Shown here: positions 43,859 through 51,955 of the stretch, in pieces | Numbering within the stretch: position 1 is the first letter of the stretch | Layout: the number at the start of each line of letters is the position of its first letter | Origin: Bradyrhizobium sp. 199 | GTDB lineage: Bacteria; Pseudomonadota; Alphaproteobacteria; Rhizobiales; Xanthobacteraceae | Direction of reading: 5' to 3' | DNA length: 64,000 nucleotides | Assembly: GCF_023073355.1 (NCBI RefSeq) | Contig: NZ_JADPJI010000006.1 | Coordinates: 248,001 to 312,000 of the forward strand | Notes under the pieces: generated by a model | What the model saw: only the letters and a program-made list of their open reading frames with translations | The model's database searches: none | What the model was told of the DNA's origin: nothing | Translations under genes and position numbers: made by a program

Positions 43859-44332
43859 TCATTCCTGGGTGAGCGATTTCGACATTGGGTATCCAGAGCT
43901 GGTACCGAAGTTGCCAACTGGCGGTCCATCTGCGGCATAGCCGTTGGCTTGATAAAACCGCAGGGCGGTTTCCGTGCTGGTGAGGGTGCATCGTTTGACC
44001 CCTCGCTCCACAGCCCTTGTTTCGAGAGCGCGCAGCAAGGCGCGACTGATGCCTCGGAACCTGGCATCAGGCGAAACATAATTCAGAGTGATTTGGCCGG
44101 CATCAGTAACCGACCCTACAGCAAGAATGTTGTCGTCTTCGGTGGCAACGAGGAGAGAATTTTCCGGCTGCCGAATGCAGGCGATGAATATCTCGGGAGT
44201 CTTGTTTCCCAACCAGCGTGCCAGAATGGCAGCATCGTTCTTGTGATCAGCAACGCAAAGTTCCGCGATCGACCGGCTCATAACGAGACAAGCGGCTTCT
44301 GCGTCCTCTATTTTGGCATCCCGAATTTGCAT
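43859..44332 (-). CDS. GNAT family N-acetyltransferase
   Basis: 157 residues. MQIRDAKIEDAEAACLVMSRSIAELC is the usual GNAT opening. ITLNYVSPDARFRGISRALLRALETRA holds the acetyl-CoA loop (RxxGIS), and CTLTSTETALRFYQANGYAADGP is motif B. The middle DAAILARWLGNKTPEIFIACI suggests the relatives annotated as small-molecule or toxin acetyltransferases. It is followed 6 bases later by the broken methyltransferase. It lies in the lower-GC block. Confidence 0.82.
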   Translation of the reverse strand: MQIRDAKIEDAEAACLVMSRSIAELCVADHKNDAAILARWLGNKTPEIFIACIRQPENSLLVATEDDNILAVGSVTDAGQITLNYVSPDARFRGISRALLRALETRAVERGVKRCTLTSTETALRFYQANGYAADGPPVGNFGTSSGYPMSKSLTQE

Positions 44333-44461
44333 GATGCCAATTTTGCCATTAAGACTCGATCATTACAACCTCTAGGCGAGGCCCCGGAGCCGCTTGTGGG
44401 CTTCGGCGAGCGCATTGCAGGGCCATGTCCGCAGTTGGGGGTAAACCGGCAGTCCCGATGA

Positions 44462-44697
44462 CTTGATCGGACGAAGGCCGTTTGTCCGCATTGCGGCTCT
44501 TGCCTTCATGAGATGGGCCGCGCGTTCAAAGCTCCTAAGCGAGCCGATGCCGAGCAATGGCTGAAGGTGCAGGCCCTCTGGTCAGCAGGCTGCCGCTTTG
44601 GCACTACGCCGGCGCGCAACCATTGCCAGAGCGACTGCGGGACGTTGAGGAATTCACACGCCGCAATCCGGAGCACCCGGCGCGCATCGCGCGTTAA
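44462..44697 (+). pseudogene. Small zinc-ribbon protein, frameshifted and without a start
   Basis: The first part reads RTKAVCPHCGSCLHEMGRAFKAPKRADAEQW and LKVQALWSAGCRF, then goes out of frame; the -1 frame continues WHYAGAQPLPERLRDVEEF and TRRNPEHPARIAR to a TAA at 44695. Adding one T to the run at 44597-44599 joins them. No in-frame start exists: a TGA precedes the frame and the nearest ATG (44458) is off by one base. A CxxC zinc knuckle with a conserved FKAP core is the only recognisable domain. Function is unknown. Confidence 0.7.
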
Positions 44698-44702
44698 TGT
44701 CT

Positions 44703-44803
44703 GCCCATCAGCGAAGTAGCGACCCGCCTCCTTGGGGTCTGCTCACTGAGGCATGGCGGACCAGATTTGCTCACGTTGAGTTCTTCGCATTTGACCCCCA
44801 GCA
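44703..44803 (+). repeat. Diverged direct repeat, copy A
   Basis: About 101 bases beginning GCCCATCAGCGAAGTAGC and ending TTGAGTTCTTCGCATTTGACC resemble 45067-45168 at roughly 85% by eye. The two copies flank a 61-residue membrane protein gene. Confidence 0.8.
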
Positions 44804-44815
44804 GTCTCACAGCGC

Positions 44816-45001
44816 CTAGTTCCGGCTTCTCGCGGTTCTGAAGAAGCCTAACCCCACGATTAGGAACACCGGCACGACTGAGAAGAAGGTAATGACCGAG
44901 ATGAGACTAGGATGCGCGAAAAGGAAATACGTGCCGAACGCGACGATGATCAGCGCCGCGACTAAGGCTGCAACTAGCAATCCCTGCTTGATGCCATTCA
45001 T
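44816..45001 (-). CDS. Small membrane protein
   Basis: 61 residues with two hydrophobic helices (GLLVAALVAALIIVAFGTYFLF and LISVITFFSVVPVFLIVGLGFF) and a basic end RTARSRN, so both termini are probably cytoplasmic. No family is recognised. It lies between the two copies of a 100-bp direct repeat, which raises the possibility that it moved or was duplicated with them. Confidence 0.6.
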   Translation of the reverse strand: MNGIKQGLLVAALVAALIIVAFGTYFLFAHPSLISVITFFSVVPVFLIVGLGFFRTARSRN

Positions 45002-45066
45002 GGTTTGTATCGATGGTCTCCGCTGGCGAGTAGATTATCAGACCCAACAAGGAATGTCGCCATTTG

Positions 45067-45168
45067 GCCCATCAGAGAAGTAGCCGACGCACCTCGTTGA
45101 GGTCTGCTTAATGAGGCACGGCGGACTAGATCTGCTCAGGTTGAGTTCTTCGCTTTGTGACCCAGAGC
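45067..45168 (+). repeat. Diverged direct repeat, copy B
   Basis: GCCCATCAGAGAAGTAGCCG at the start and TTGAGTTCTTCGCTTTGTGA near the end parallel copy A at 44703. The rest of the gap 45002-45363 shows no gene I would defend. Confidence 0.8.
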
Positions 45169-45363
45169 GGAAGCTAAACGCGGCGCATCCCGACTGCCTG
45201 TCGTAAGTCGTCCAGCGAGCTGCGGCCGCTGAGCATCCTTTCGCCCCCGATGCTTATTGTTCCTCCTGTCATTGGCAGCGCCCACCCGAGAGGTGCCAAG
45301 CGTCAGTTAACGTGCACACTGGCAATGGTTGCATCTCATGCTAATATGCAGCTTGGGATAGCA

Positions 45364-45663
45364 ATGCGCTCTCCCCCCATTTCGGAGAAGGTGGTGAAAG
45401 CTTCAGTTTGTCTCCTGGCCGGCCTGACGATGTTGTCGCTCACGTCAGCCAACGCCGCCCAGAATGCTGCTGCCCCGACACCCGCAACGAAGGTTAGCTC
45501 TGTCGCATGCTCCACTTCGGGCGGTGGCTTCGGGACCTACCCATCAGGCTGCCGAAACGGAGCCAACTTCAAGACCTACAATGAATGCAAGGAATCAGGC
45601 GTCAAGCGCGGTTGGAGGCACGAAGATATGGCATGGTATTGCAGCGGCCTAGGACTGCGATAG
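45364..45663 (+). CDS. Small secreted cysteine-containing protein
   Basis: 99 residues from the ATG at 45364; ATGs at 45346 and further upstream are in frame. The signal peptide (VVKASVCLLAGLTMLSLTSANA) is clear. The mature part is short: a Pro/Ala-rich linker and a domain with four cysteines (VACSTSGGGFG, PSGCRNGANF, YNECKESGV, WYCSGLGLR), enough for two disulfides. I do not recognise the family. It is monocistronic in the lower-GC block. Confidence 0.62.
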   Translation: MRSPPISEKVVKASVCLLAGLTMLSLTSANAAQNAAAPTPATKVSSVACSTSGGGFGTYPSGCRNGANFKTYNECKESGVKRGWRHEDMAWYCSGLGLR

Positions 45664-45806
45664 AGCAGTCTCCGAACGGTAGCGGCGACAAGCCACGGCT
45701 TTAGGCTCCGAAAGATTCTGAAGTACACTAAGGTACCTGTGGCGCGAATGTCGCTTGTTGGCCCCGAAGCTGCCATTGGCCGCAAGCAAGTGGTAGGCTG
45801 CCGAAC

Positions 45807-46247
45807 ATGGAAAGAACCATCCATCTATATGTAGCGACCGCAGCGCACTACCAGTTCGCGCTCGAACTGTATCTGTCGACTATGCGGCCTTACACCCAAG
45901 AACTCATGATATGGGATGACGGCAAGCAACGGGCCAGTTTTGCCGCGCTATGGAACTTGTCAGAGGTCAGGATCGTGGCGGTTGATGGAATAGAGGTCGG
46001 TTGGCTTCAAGTTCAAGAAAGCTCTACAGAGGTCCGTCTGCTTCAATTCTTTATTGCACCGGATCGGCAAGGTAAGGGCATCGGCACGGAAGTCCTTCGA
46101 GAGCTACTGGCGGCTTGGAGAGCGACGGCAAAACCGGTTTTTTTGACCGTTCTCAAAAATAATCCCGCAAGGCGACTTTACGAAAGATTCGGCTTTTCGG
46201 CCGTTGGGGACACGGGCATGAAGTACGAGATGACGCTAATCACCTGA
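45807..46247 (+). CDS. GNAT family N-acetyltransferase
   Basis: 146 residues. VRLLQFFIAPDRQGKGIGTEVLRELLAAW has the canonical QGKGIG acetyl-CoA loop, and LTVLKNNPARRLYERFGFSAVGDTGMKYEM completes motif B. The N-terminal part (QFALELYLSTMRPYTQELMIWDD) matches a widespread group of short acetyltransferases of unknown substrate. The upstream gap of 143 bases contains GGTACCTGTGGC but no clear promoter. Confidence 0.87.
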   Translation: MERTIHLYVATAAHYQFALELYLSTMRPYTQELMIWDDGKQRASFAALWNLSEVRIVAVDGIEVGWLQVQESSTEVRLLQFFIAPDRQGKGIGTEVLRELLAAWRATAKPVFLTVLKNNPARRLYERFGFSAVGDTGMKYEMTLIT

Positions 46248-46344
46248 TTCAGCTTTTTGGCCCGTAGCTGACCTTCACGGCGATGCCGCCTGAGGCCGCT
46301 TCTGACCCGTTGCGGACTTCGCGGAGAGTTGGCATTCTCGTGCG

Positions 46345-46737
46345 ATGTTAAACGAACTGCCTGCCGACATACGTACATGGTCGCTCTCATTGGGGATCTA
46401 TTGCATGACGTGCATCGGCGCGACTGCCTGCGCCATCGTGGTACCACGAAGCATCATGTTCGAGCAGGTCCCGGCCGACATCGATGCATCCGAGATCATC
46501 GAAGCAAGCATCTACGATCGCAAGCAGGTCAGCGACACGCGAGGTTTGCAAGGGGAACTCTTGAGCGCACGCGTTGACCGCGTGATCAAGGGATCAATCA
46601 AAACAAGCGCTGTGAAGATACTTTTGCACGAAGGCTGCCCACGCGCGGCCGGAGGCCGCGGCATTATTCTCGGCCATGTTCAGGACGATCCGTTGCTCGG
46701 TCTCGTGCTGATACCGAAGGACCACTTAGTCCGCTAA
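46345..46737 (+). CDS. Hypothetical exported or membrane-anchored protein
   Basis: 130 residues. A hydrophobic stretch SLGIYCMTCIGATACAIVVP near the N-terminus is a signal anchor or signal peptide. The rest (DIDASEIIEASIYDRKQVSD, GELLSARVDRVIKGSI, VKILLHEGCPRAA, GLVLIPKD) looks like a small beta-rich periplasmic domain. The pattern A(R/K)VDRVIKGxIK resembles proteins with a CbiX- or tissue-inhibitor-like OB fold, but I cannot name it. Base composition is typical of the block. Confidence 0.55.
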   Translation: MLNELPADIRTWSLSLGIYCMTCIGATACAIVVPRSIMFEQVPADIDASEIIEASIYDRKQVSDTRGLQGELLSARVDRVIKGSIKTSAVKILLHEGCPRAAGGRGIILGHVQDDPLLGLVLIPKDHLVR

Positions 46738-46963
46738 TGGCCCGGATGTGAAATCCGAGCGGCTTGGCGCGTTGTCTGATTATGCAGCTGAACCGGAAAC
46801 GGCCAACAGGTCGTTCGAATGGTGCAGTTGACCCAAAGCCGAAGTAACGTGGCCTTTGACCCGACGCGGGTCATATGTGGTTGCCAATGTCCTAATTCAG
46901 ACCGGGCGTTTCCAGCGGATGAGAAAAGGGCACGTTTGGTGCAACGCGAGTACCGTCGCCTTC

Positions 46964-47338
46964 ATGATCGATGCTGGACAAGTTCGCCGACAATACATCT
47001 TCGCACTGGCTGGGCCGCTGATCGGATGGATCGTTCTTTGTGTCGTGCTCGGAAAGCCGGGCTTGCTAGTGATCGGCACCTTGGTCGGTTGGCCGTTCAT
47101 CTATCTGTTTGGGCTTCCCCTTGCGGTCCTCATCTATTGCGTTGATCGCGAGATGATAGATAGATCATTGCCTCTCTGGTCGAGGAGCATCGCTTGTCTG
47201 CTCTTGGGTGGCGTGCTCTCGGCAGCTCTGTTTTATTTCGTTACTCTCCCGCTCGGTCTTAATAACCCGGGAATTTTACTCGGAAGTTTGCCCGGAGCCA
47301 TTGCCGGAATTGCCTGTGTCGCTTTGGGAGGCAAGTGA
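46964..47338 (+). CDS. Hypothetical four-helix membrane protein
   Basis: 124 residues if translation begins at the ATG at 46964 (MIDAGQVRRQYIFA); 46919 and 46856 are upstream options, and none has a strong ribosome site. Four hydrophobic segments follow: YIFALAGPLIGWIVLCVVLG, LLVIGTLVGWPFIYLFGLPLAVLI, SIACLLLGGVLSAALFYFVT and GSLPGAIAGIACVALG. No conserved motif is recognised. Confidence 0.55.
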   Translation: MIDAGQVRRQYIFALAGPLIGWIVLCVVLGKPGLLVIGTLVGWPFIYLFGLPLAVLIYCVDREMIDRSLPLWSRSIACLLLGGVLSAALFYFVTLPLGLNNPGILLGSLPGAIAGIACVALGGK

Positions 47339-47588
47339 AGCTGCGAGGTGGACGAAGTCCGCCCTGGCCCTAAGCTGAAGATCGGTTCAGTCGCCGTAAC
47401 GTCCGCTGTCGCTGATAAACCGGACGCCGACCGGCTCGTGTGAGGCCAGCTTTGCGCCAGTCGACGGAGTAGCTTCGCCGAACTGGAACAATCTCCAATC
47501 GATCTGATTGACGCTTGTTACGGCTCAGCCGGGATAGTCACCGAGTATTCCTGGAGAAGCGAGTTGTTTATCAGGGAAGGTGCTTCAC

Positions 47589-47777
47589 ATGGATGACGAG
47601 CGAAAATCATCAAACGCTGGGGAACGGGCCGCTGAAGGCTTGCGCGAGGCGACTGCTAAGGAAGAAGCGAAAAACGAGAGCAAGACGGGACACGATTTAG
47701 CCAAGGGCGCTGATCGCTTCGAAGAACGCTCTAAAAGCTCCGATGGCAGAAGCGCGAAGGAGAAACAAAAAGGGTGA
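47589..47777 (+). CDS. Small, highly charged hypothetical protein
   Basis: 62 residues from the ATG at 47589 with GGAAGG nine bases upstream. Nearly all residues are polar (Lys, Glu, Ser, Asp), giving a likely disordered or helical protein without a membrane segment: DDERKSSNAGERAAEGLREA, then KGADRFEERSKSSDGRS. Stress-related hydrophilins in rhizobia look similar, but identity is a guess. The preceding gap 47339-47588 shows no other gene. Confidence 0.5.
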   Translation: MDDERKSSNAGERAAEGLREATAKEEAKNESKTGHDLAKGADRFEERSKSSDGRSAKEKQKG

Positions 47778-47992
47778 ATGTATACAGCAGGCCGCCGCTG
47801 CGTTTCCGTTGAGGAGCCTCAAGCAGGCCAACCGGGACCCGATAGTGGCTGAGATGACCAACCGGCTCAGGTGGCTTCCGGCGACGTAGGCAAATGTACG
47901 CCGGCGACACGATTGCGGCTGTTTTGATGAGTATGCGCCCTGCCAGCTCTGGTGCTGCGGAATCGAACTTGTCGCACTGATTTTGATCTTAC

Positions 47993-48826
47993 ATGGCGCT
48001 AGGGTTGTCCCAGCTGCAATCATCTGTGCAAACTGCGAGCATGGCAGCTGTGAACCGCATCTTCCTGAGAAGCCGCGTCCGCCGCCTTTACGAGGGTACA
48101 ACGCCCAGTGCCGTTGGTTTCCGCTATGCTTTGCTGGCGTTTGATATTGTAACCATACTGTTCATCATCGCAACGTCGTTCCTGCACCCCAGTGAGATCA
48201 TCGAAACGTTCGACCTGCTATTCGGCGCAATGATATTGGCCGATTTTTCCGCACGGCTGCTCGCCCACCGGCACCCGCTTCGAAAGTTCGCCCGCCTCTC
48301 GACATGGGCTGACATAGTCGCCATCGTTTCGTTCCTGGCGCCCCTTGCTGGCGAGGCGGGTGGCTTTCTGCGGATTTTGCGGACGTTGGGACTGCTTCGT
48401 GACTACCAGATGCTCGTTAGGTTGCGCATGGATTCCTCATTCTTCCGTCGCAACGAGGAGGTCATCTTTGCGGTCACGAACCTTGCTGTTTTCATATTTG
48501 TCATGACAGGAATAGTTTACGAGACCCAGAAGTTTCGTAACGATCAGATTCGGAATTATGCTGACGCCCTGTATTTCACTGTTACCGCGCTGACGACGAC
48601 TGGCTTTGGCGACATTACCTTGCCAGGCACAATAGGTCGTTTGATAACCGTCGTGATCATGATTTTCGGCGTAACCTTGTTCTTCAATCTGGCGCGCGCA
48701 TTGTTGAGTCCCCACAAGGTCCGGTTTCCTTGCCCAACTTGCGGACTGCAGCGGCATGAGAGCGATGCCGTGCATTGCAAAGCATGCGGCGCTGTTCTCA
48801 ATATTCCTGATGAAGGTTTGACATAG
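47993..48826 (+). CDS. Potassium channel with voltage-sensor-like helices and C-terminal zinc ribbon
   Basis: 277 residues, or 261 if translation begins at the ATG at 48041. Four helices resemble S1-S4 of voltage-gated channels (YALLAFDIVTILFIIATSF, ETFDLLFGAMILADFSARLL, WADIVAIVSFLAPLAGE, GFLRILRTLGLLRDYQMLVRLR with spaced arginines). The pore follows, with selectivity filter TTTGFGD at about residue 201, then S6 (LITVVIMIFGVTLFFNLARAL). The tail CPTCGLQRHESDAVHCKACG is a four-cysteine zinc ribbon, unusual for such channels. It should conduct K+ across the inner membrane. A CHAT remnant begins 16 bases after its stop. Confidence 0.83.
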   Translation: MALGLSQLQSSVQTASMAAVNRIFLRSRVRRLYEGTTPSAVGFRYALLAFDIVTILFIIATSFLHPSEIIETFDLLFGAMILADFSARLLAHRHPLRKFARLSTWADIVAIVSFLAPLAGEAGGFLRILRTLGLLRDYQMLVRLRMDSSFFRRNEEVIFAVTNLAVFIFVMTGIVYETQKFRNDQIRNYADALYFTVTALTTTGFGDITLPGTIGRLITVVIMIFGVTLFFNLARALLSPHKVRFPCPTCGLQRHESDAVHCKACGAVLNIPDEGLT

Positions 48827-48842
48827 CTGTTGGTACCTCCCC

Positions 48843-49011
48843 CGCCTGACCACATCGACCTTCGAGCGGCTCAAGAACGAGCCAAAGCTCGGTCGTGCCG
48901 AAGCGTTGCGCCGCGCGATGTTAACCTTTCTCGATGACACCTCGTCGCCGCGCAACGCCACCCTGCGATGTGGGGCCGTTCGCACTGATCGGCGAAGGTG
49001 AGGTAAGATAG
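48843..49011 (+). pseudogene. C-terminal remnant of a CHAT-domain protein
   Basis: RLTTSTFERLKNEPKLGRAE and ALRRAMLTFLDDTSSPRNA run in one frame. After two apparent one-base losses (about 48960 and 48975) another frame gives GPFALIGEGEVR and a stop at 49009. The string resembles the end of rhizobial TPR/CHAT proteins, where NAYPAxWGPF(A/S)xxGEG closes the caspase-like domain. The catalytic His-Cys part is absent. It is a dead fragment. The remaining bases 49012-49298 hold no gene that I recognise, apart from the pckA promoter region. Confidence 0.6.
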
Positions 49012-49298
49012 GAAGACGCAGCAGGGATTGTGCGTCGCAACAACCGGACGTAACGCTCAAACCTGCATTTGGTTGCGCGACCATTCGCTATTTCTTGGTT
49101 CACCTGCTCAGAGCTGACATGCGCGACGTTTGGCGCGGTCCTTGAATAAACCAAATCCTGCGGGATCAGCTTGGCAACGCCAGCGTTCATCATTATTAGG
49201 TCGTTTTGCCGAGGCCGAATGGCCCATCATCACGGTGACCGCGATGGCGTCCAAACCATGGTCGCGTTGAGTGTCGCGGGTTCTAGGAGGATTTTTTC

Positions 49299-50915
49299 GT
49301 GCAAGAGACGGGCGTGCGCAACGGTGCCTTCGGCGCCGACAAATTCGGCTTAAAGAATCTCGAGCAGGTTCACTGGAACCTCGGTGCGCCGCAACTCTAT
49401 CAATACTCGCTCTCCGCGGGTGAGGCGGTGCTGTCCGCCGACGGCGCACTCTGCGCCGACACCGGCGAGTTCACCGGCCGCAGCCCGAAGGACAAGTTCA
49501 CGGTGCGTGACGCCACCACCGAGACGAAGATGTGGTGGGCCGGCAACCAGTCGATCACCGCGGAGCAGTTCGAGACGCTCTATCAGGATTTCCTCAAGCA
49601 CGCCGAAGGCAAGAAGCTGTTCGCGCAGGATCTCTACGGTGGCGCCGATCCGGCCTACCGGATCAAGACGCGCGTCTTCACCGAGCTCGCCTGGCACTCG
49701 CTGTTCATCCGCACGCTCTTGATCCGCCCCGAGGCGATCGAGCTGCCGAGCTTCGTGCCGGAGCTCACCATCATCGACATGCCGAGCTTCCGCGCCGATC
49801 CCAAACGTCACGGCTGCCGTTCGGAGAACGTCGTCGCGATCGATTTCGCCCGCAAGATCGTCCTGATCGGGGGGTCTTATTATGCCGGCGAGATGAAGAA
49901 GTCGGTCTTCACCACGCTGAACTACTATCTGCCCGAACGCGGCGTGATGCCGATGCACTGCTCGGCCAATGTCGGCGCCAAGGGCGACGCGGCGATCTTC
50001 TTCGGGCTCTCCGGCACCGGCAAGACCACGCTGTCGGCCGATCCCAACCGCACGCTGATCGGCGACGACGAGCACGGCTGGGGTCCGAACGGCGTCTTCA
50101 ATTTCGAGGGCGGCTGCTATGCCAAGTGCATCAAGCTGTCGCAGGAGGCCGAGCCCGAGATCTACGCGGCATCGACGCGCTTCGGCGCTGTGCTTGAGAA
50201 CTGCGTGCTCGACGAAGACACCCGCGTGGTGGATTTCGACGACGGCTCCAAGACCGAGAACACGCGCTCTGCGTACCCGCTCGACTTCATCCCGAATGCT
50301 TCGCGCACCGGCCGCGCGCCGCAGCCGAAGAACGTGGTGATGCTTGCCGCCGACGCCTTCGGCGTGCTGCCGCCGATCGCCAAGCTCTCGCCGGCGCAGG
50401 CGATGTATCACTTCCTGTCCGGCTACACCGCCAAGGTCGCCGGCACCGAGCGCGGTCTCGGCAACGAGCCGCAGCCGGAATTCTCGACCTGCTTCGGCTC
50501 GCCCTTCCTGCCGCTCGACCCCTCCGTCTACGGCAACATGCTGCGTGACCTCATTGCCCAGCACAATGTCGATTGCTGGCTGGTCAACACCGGATGGACC
50601 GGTGGCAAGTATGGTGTTGGCTCGCGCATGCCGATCAAGGTGACGCGCGCGCTGCTCACCGCTGCGCTCGACGGCTCGCTTCGCAACGTCGAATTCCGCA
50701 CCGACAAATATTTCGGCTTCGCGGTCCCGACCGCGCTGCCGGGCGTGCCGGCCGAGATCCTCAATCCGGTCAACACCTGGAAGGACAAGGACGAGTTCGA
50801 CAAGACCGCCCGCGCCCTGGTCGGCATGTTTCAGAAGAACTTCGCCAAGTTCGAGGCCCAGGTCGACGCCGAGGTCCGCGCTGCCGCCCCGGACGTGAAG
50901 CTCGCGGCGGAGTAG
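49299..50915 (+). CDS. pckA: Phosphoenolpyruvate carboxykinase (ATP)
   Basis: 538 residues starting at the GTG at 49299, with CTAGGAGG eight bases upstream. It converts oxaloacetate and ATP to PEP and CO2, the entry to gluconeogenesis from dicarboxylates, important for rhizobia feeding on succinate or malate. Visible motifs: FTGRSPKDKFTVRD, the P-loop GLSGTGKTTLSADP near residue 236, metal/ATP site GDDEHGW, and FNFEGGCYAKCI. The C-terminal region NVEFRTDKYFGFAVPTALPGVP is typical. A terminator follows. In many alphaproteobacteria pckA neighbours chvI; here 8.7 kb separates them. Confidence 0.97.
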   Translation: MQETGVRNGAFGADKFGLKNLEQVHWNLGAPQLYQYSLSAGEAVLSADGALCADTGEFTGRSPKDKFTVRDATTETKMWWAGNQSITAEQFETLYQDFLKHAEGKKLFAQDLYGGADPAYRIKTRVFTELAWHSLFIRTLLIRPEAIELPSFVPELTIIDMPSFRADPKRHGCRSENVVAIDFARKIVLIGGSYYAGEMKKSVFTTLNYYLPERGVMPMHCSANVGAKGDAAIFFGLSGTGKTTLSADPNRTLIGDDEHGWGPNGVFNFEGGCYAKCIKLSQEAEPEIYAASTRFGAVLENCVLDEDTRVVDFDDGSKTENTRSAYPLDFIPNASRTGRAPQPKNVVMLAADAFGVLPPIAKLSPAQAMYHFLSGYTAKVAGTERGLGNEPQPEFSTCFGSPFLPLDPSVYGNMLRDLIAQHNVDCWLVNTGWTGGKYGVGSRMPIKVTRALLTAALDGSLRNVEFRTDKYFGFAVPTALPGVPAEILNPVNTWKDKDEFDKTARALVGMFQKNFAKFEAQVDAEVRAAAPDVKLAAE

Positions 50916-50935
50916 GGCTGATCACTTGAATTACA

Positions 50936-50967
50936 AAAGGGCGGCCGCGAGGCCGCCCTTTTTGTTT
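50936..50967 (+). terminator. Rho-independent terminator of pckA
   Basis: AAAGGGCGGCC (50936-50946) pairs with GGCCGCCCTTT (50951-50961) around GCGA, followed by TTGTTTCTT. It is 21 bases after the pckA stop. The best terminator in the window. Confidence 0.88.
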
Positions 50968-50971
50968 CTTC

Positions 50972-51115
50972 CTTCTCCCCTTGTGGGAGAAGGTGGCGCG
51001 AAGCGCCGGATGAGGGATTCTCTCCGCAAACCCGAAGAGAATGACGCGCGGAGAGAACCCCTCACCCCGTCTCGCCGCTACGCGGCGAGCCACCCTCTCC
51101 CACAAGGGGCGAGGG
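50972..51115. repeat. Palindromic intergenic unit, copy 2
   Basis: CTTCTCCCCTTGTGGGAGAA and GTGGCGCGAAGCGCC open the unit; CCGCTACGCGGCGAGCCACC and CTCTCCCACAAGGGGCGAG close it. It lies between convergent pckA and the thioesterase gene. Family with 12970-13102 and 59751-59909. Confidence 0.8.
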
Positions 51116-51124
51116 AAAAAGCGG

Positions 51125-51940
51125 CTAAGCCTTGAAATATGCAATCTGCGTCGTGGTCGCGAGCAGCCGTCCGTTCGGCGACCACAGCTCGGCGTTCTGG
51201 TCGCCATAGCTCTTGTGGAAGATCTTTGCGTCTGCCGTCGCGAGCACGCGCGTGATGTCTTCGGTCGCGAGTTCTTCGGCATCGGTGTGGAAATAGGTCG
51301 TCAGCGACACCGTGCCGAACGGCACCAGCGCGCGCCTGGCGTGGAAGATGCGGCCGAAGAAGGCGTCCGACATCGACATCAGCGACAGCATGTCGAGCTT
51401 GCGCGGCGTGCGATCGCCGATCCAGAGCTTCGAATAGGTGCTGGCCGGCTCGGCCTGCGGCGGGCCGATCCGCATCTCGCCCTCGACGAAGCGGAATTCA
51501 TACTGATTGGCCCAGGACGCCGCGATCTTCGGGAACGGCAGCGTCTGTTCGAACGGCTTGGCCTCGGGATATTGCGCCACCCGGTGCTCCCAGGAGGGCC
51601 GGCGCTCGGCGAACACCGCGGTGGCGAGTGTTGCGACCTCGCCGCCGCCTTGGCTGAGTTCGACGCTCCAGTGCTGGCTGGAGCGATTGGCCTTCACCAG
51701 CCGCACGTCGAGCTCGAACGGGCCCTTGGCGATCGGCGCGCAGTAATTGACGGTCAGCGCCAGCGGATCGCCGCTCCGTTCCGGATGGTCGATCAGCGCG
51801 CGCAAAATGGTTGCGGCAGTGACGCCGCCGAACGGGCCGACAAAGGCCCAGTAATCCTCGCTGGTGTGCCCTTGCCAGCTGGAGTCACCGGCGGTGACAC
51901 GCGTCGCGTCGTCGAAGGGGTGCGGGAGCCTGGCGTGCAT
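51125..51940 (-). CDS. Acyl-CoA thioesterase, TesB-like
   Basis: 271 residues from the ATG at 51940 with GGAAAG upstream. The longer open frame runs into a repeat and is not coding. The chain looks like a double hot-dog enzyme: WAFVGPFGGVTAATILRALIDHPERSGDPLALTVNYCAPIAKGPFEL in the first half, LDMLSLMSMSDAFFGRIFHARRALVPFGTVSLTTYFHTDAEEL in the second, with the catalytic Asp likely in MSMSDAFFGR. It should hydrolyse acyl-CoA esters. Monocistronic. Confidence 0.85.
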   Translation of the reverse strand: MHARLPHPFDDATRVTAGDSSWQGHTSEDYWAFVGPFGGVTAATILRALIDHPERSGDPLALTVNYCAPIAKGPFELDVRLVKANRSSQHWSVELSQGGGEVATLATAVFAERRPSWEHRVAQYPEAKPFEQTLPFPKIAASWANQYEFRFVEGEMRIGPPQAEPASTYSKLWIGDRTPRKLDMLSLMSMSDAFFGRIFHARRALVPFGTVSLTTYFHTDAEELATEDITRVLATADAKIFHKSYGDQNAELWSPNGRLLATTTQIAYFKA

Positions 51941-51955
51941 TTTCGCTTTCCGTCT

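Noticed and set aside
44372..44557. 61-codon minus-strand frame beside the second GNAT gene of the island
   Set aside because: No ribosome site or family; it overlaps the better supported zinc-ribbon remnant on the other strand.
48997..49298. Possible integrase or tRNA-derived end of the island before pckA
   Set aside because: No tRNA fold, integrase motif or direct repeat matching the left edge near 41560 could be seen.
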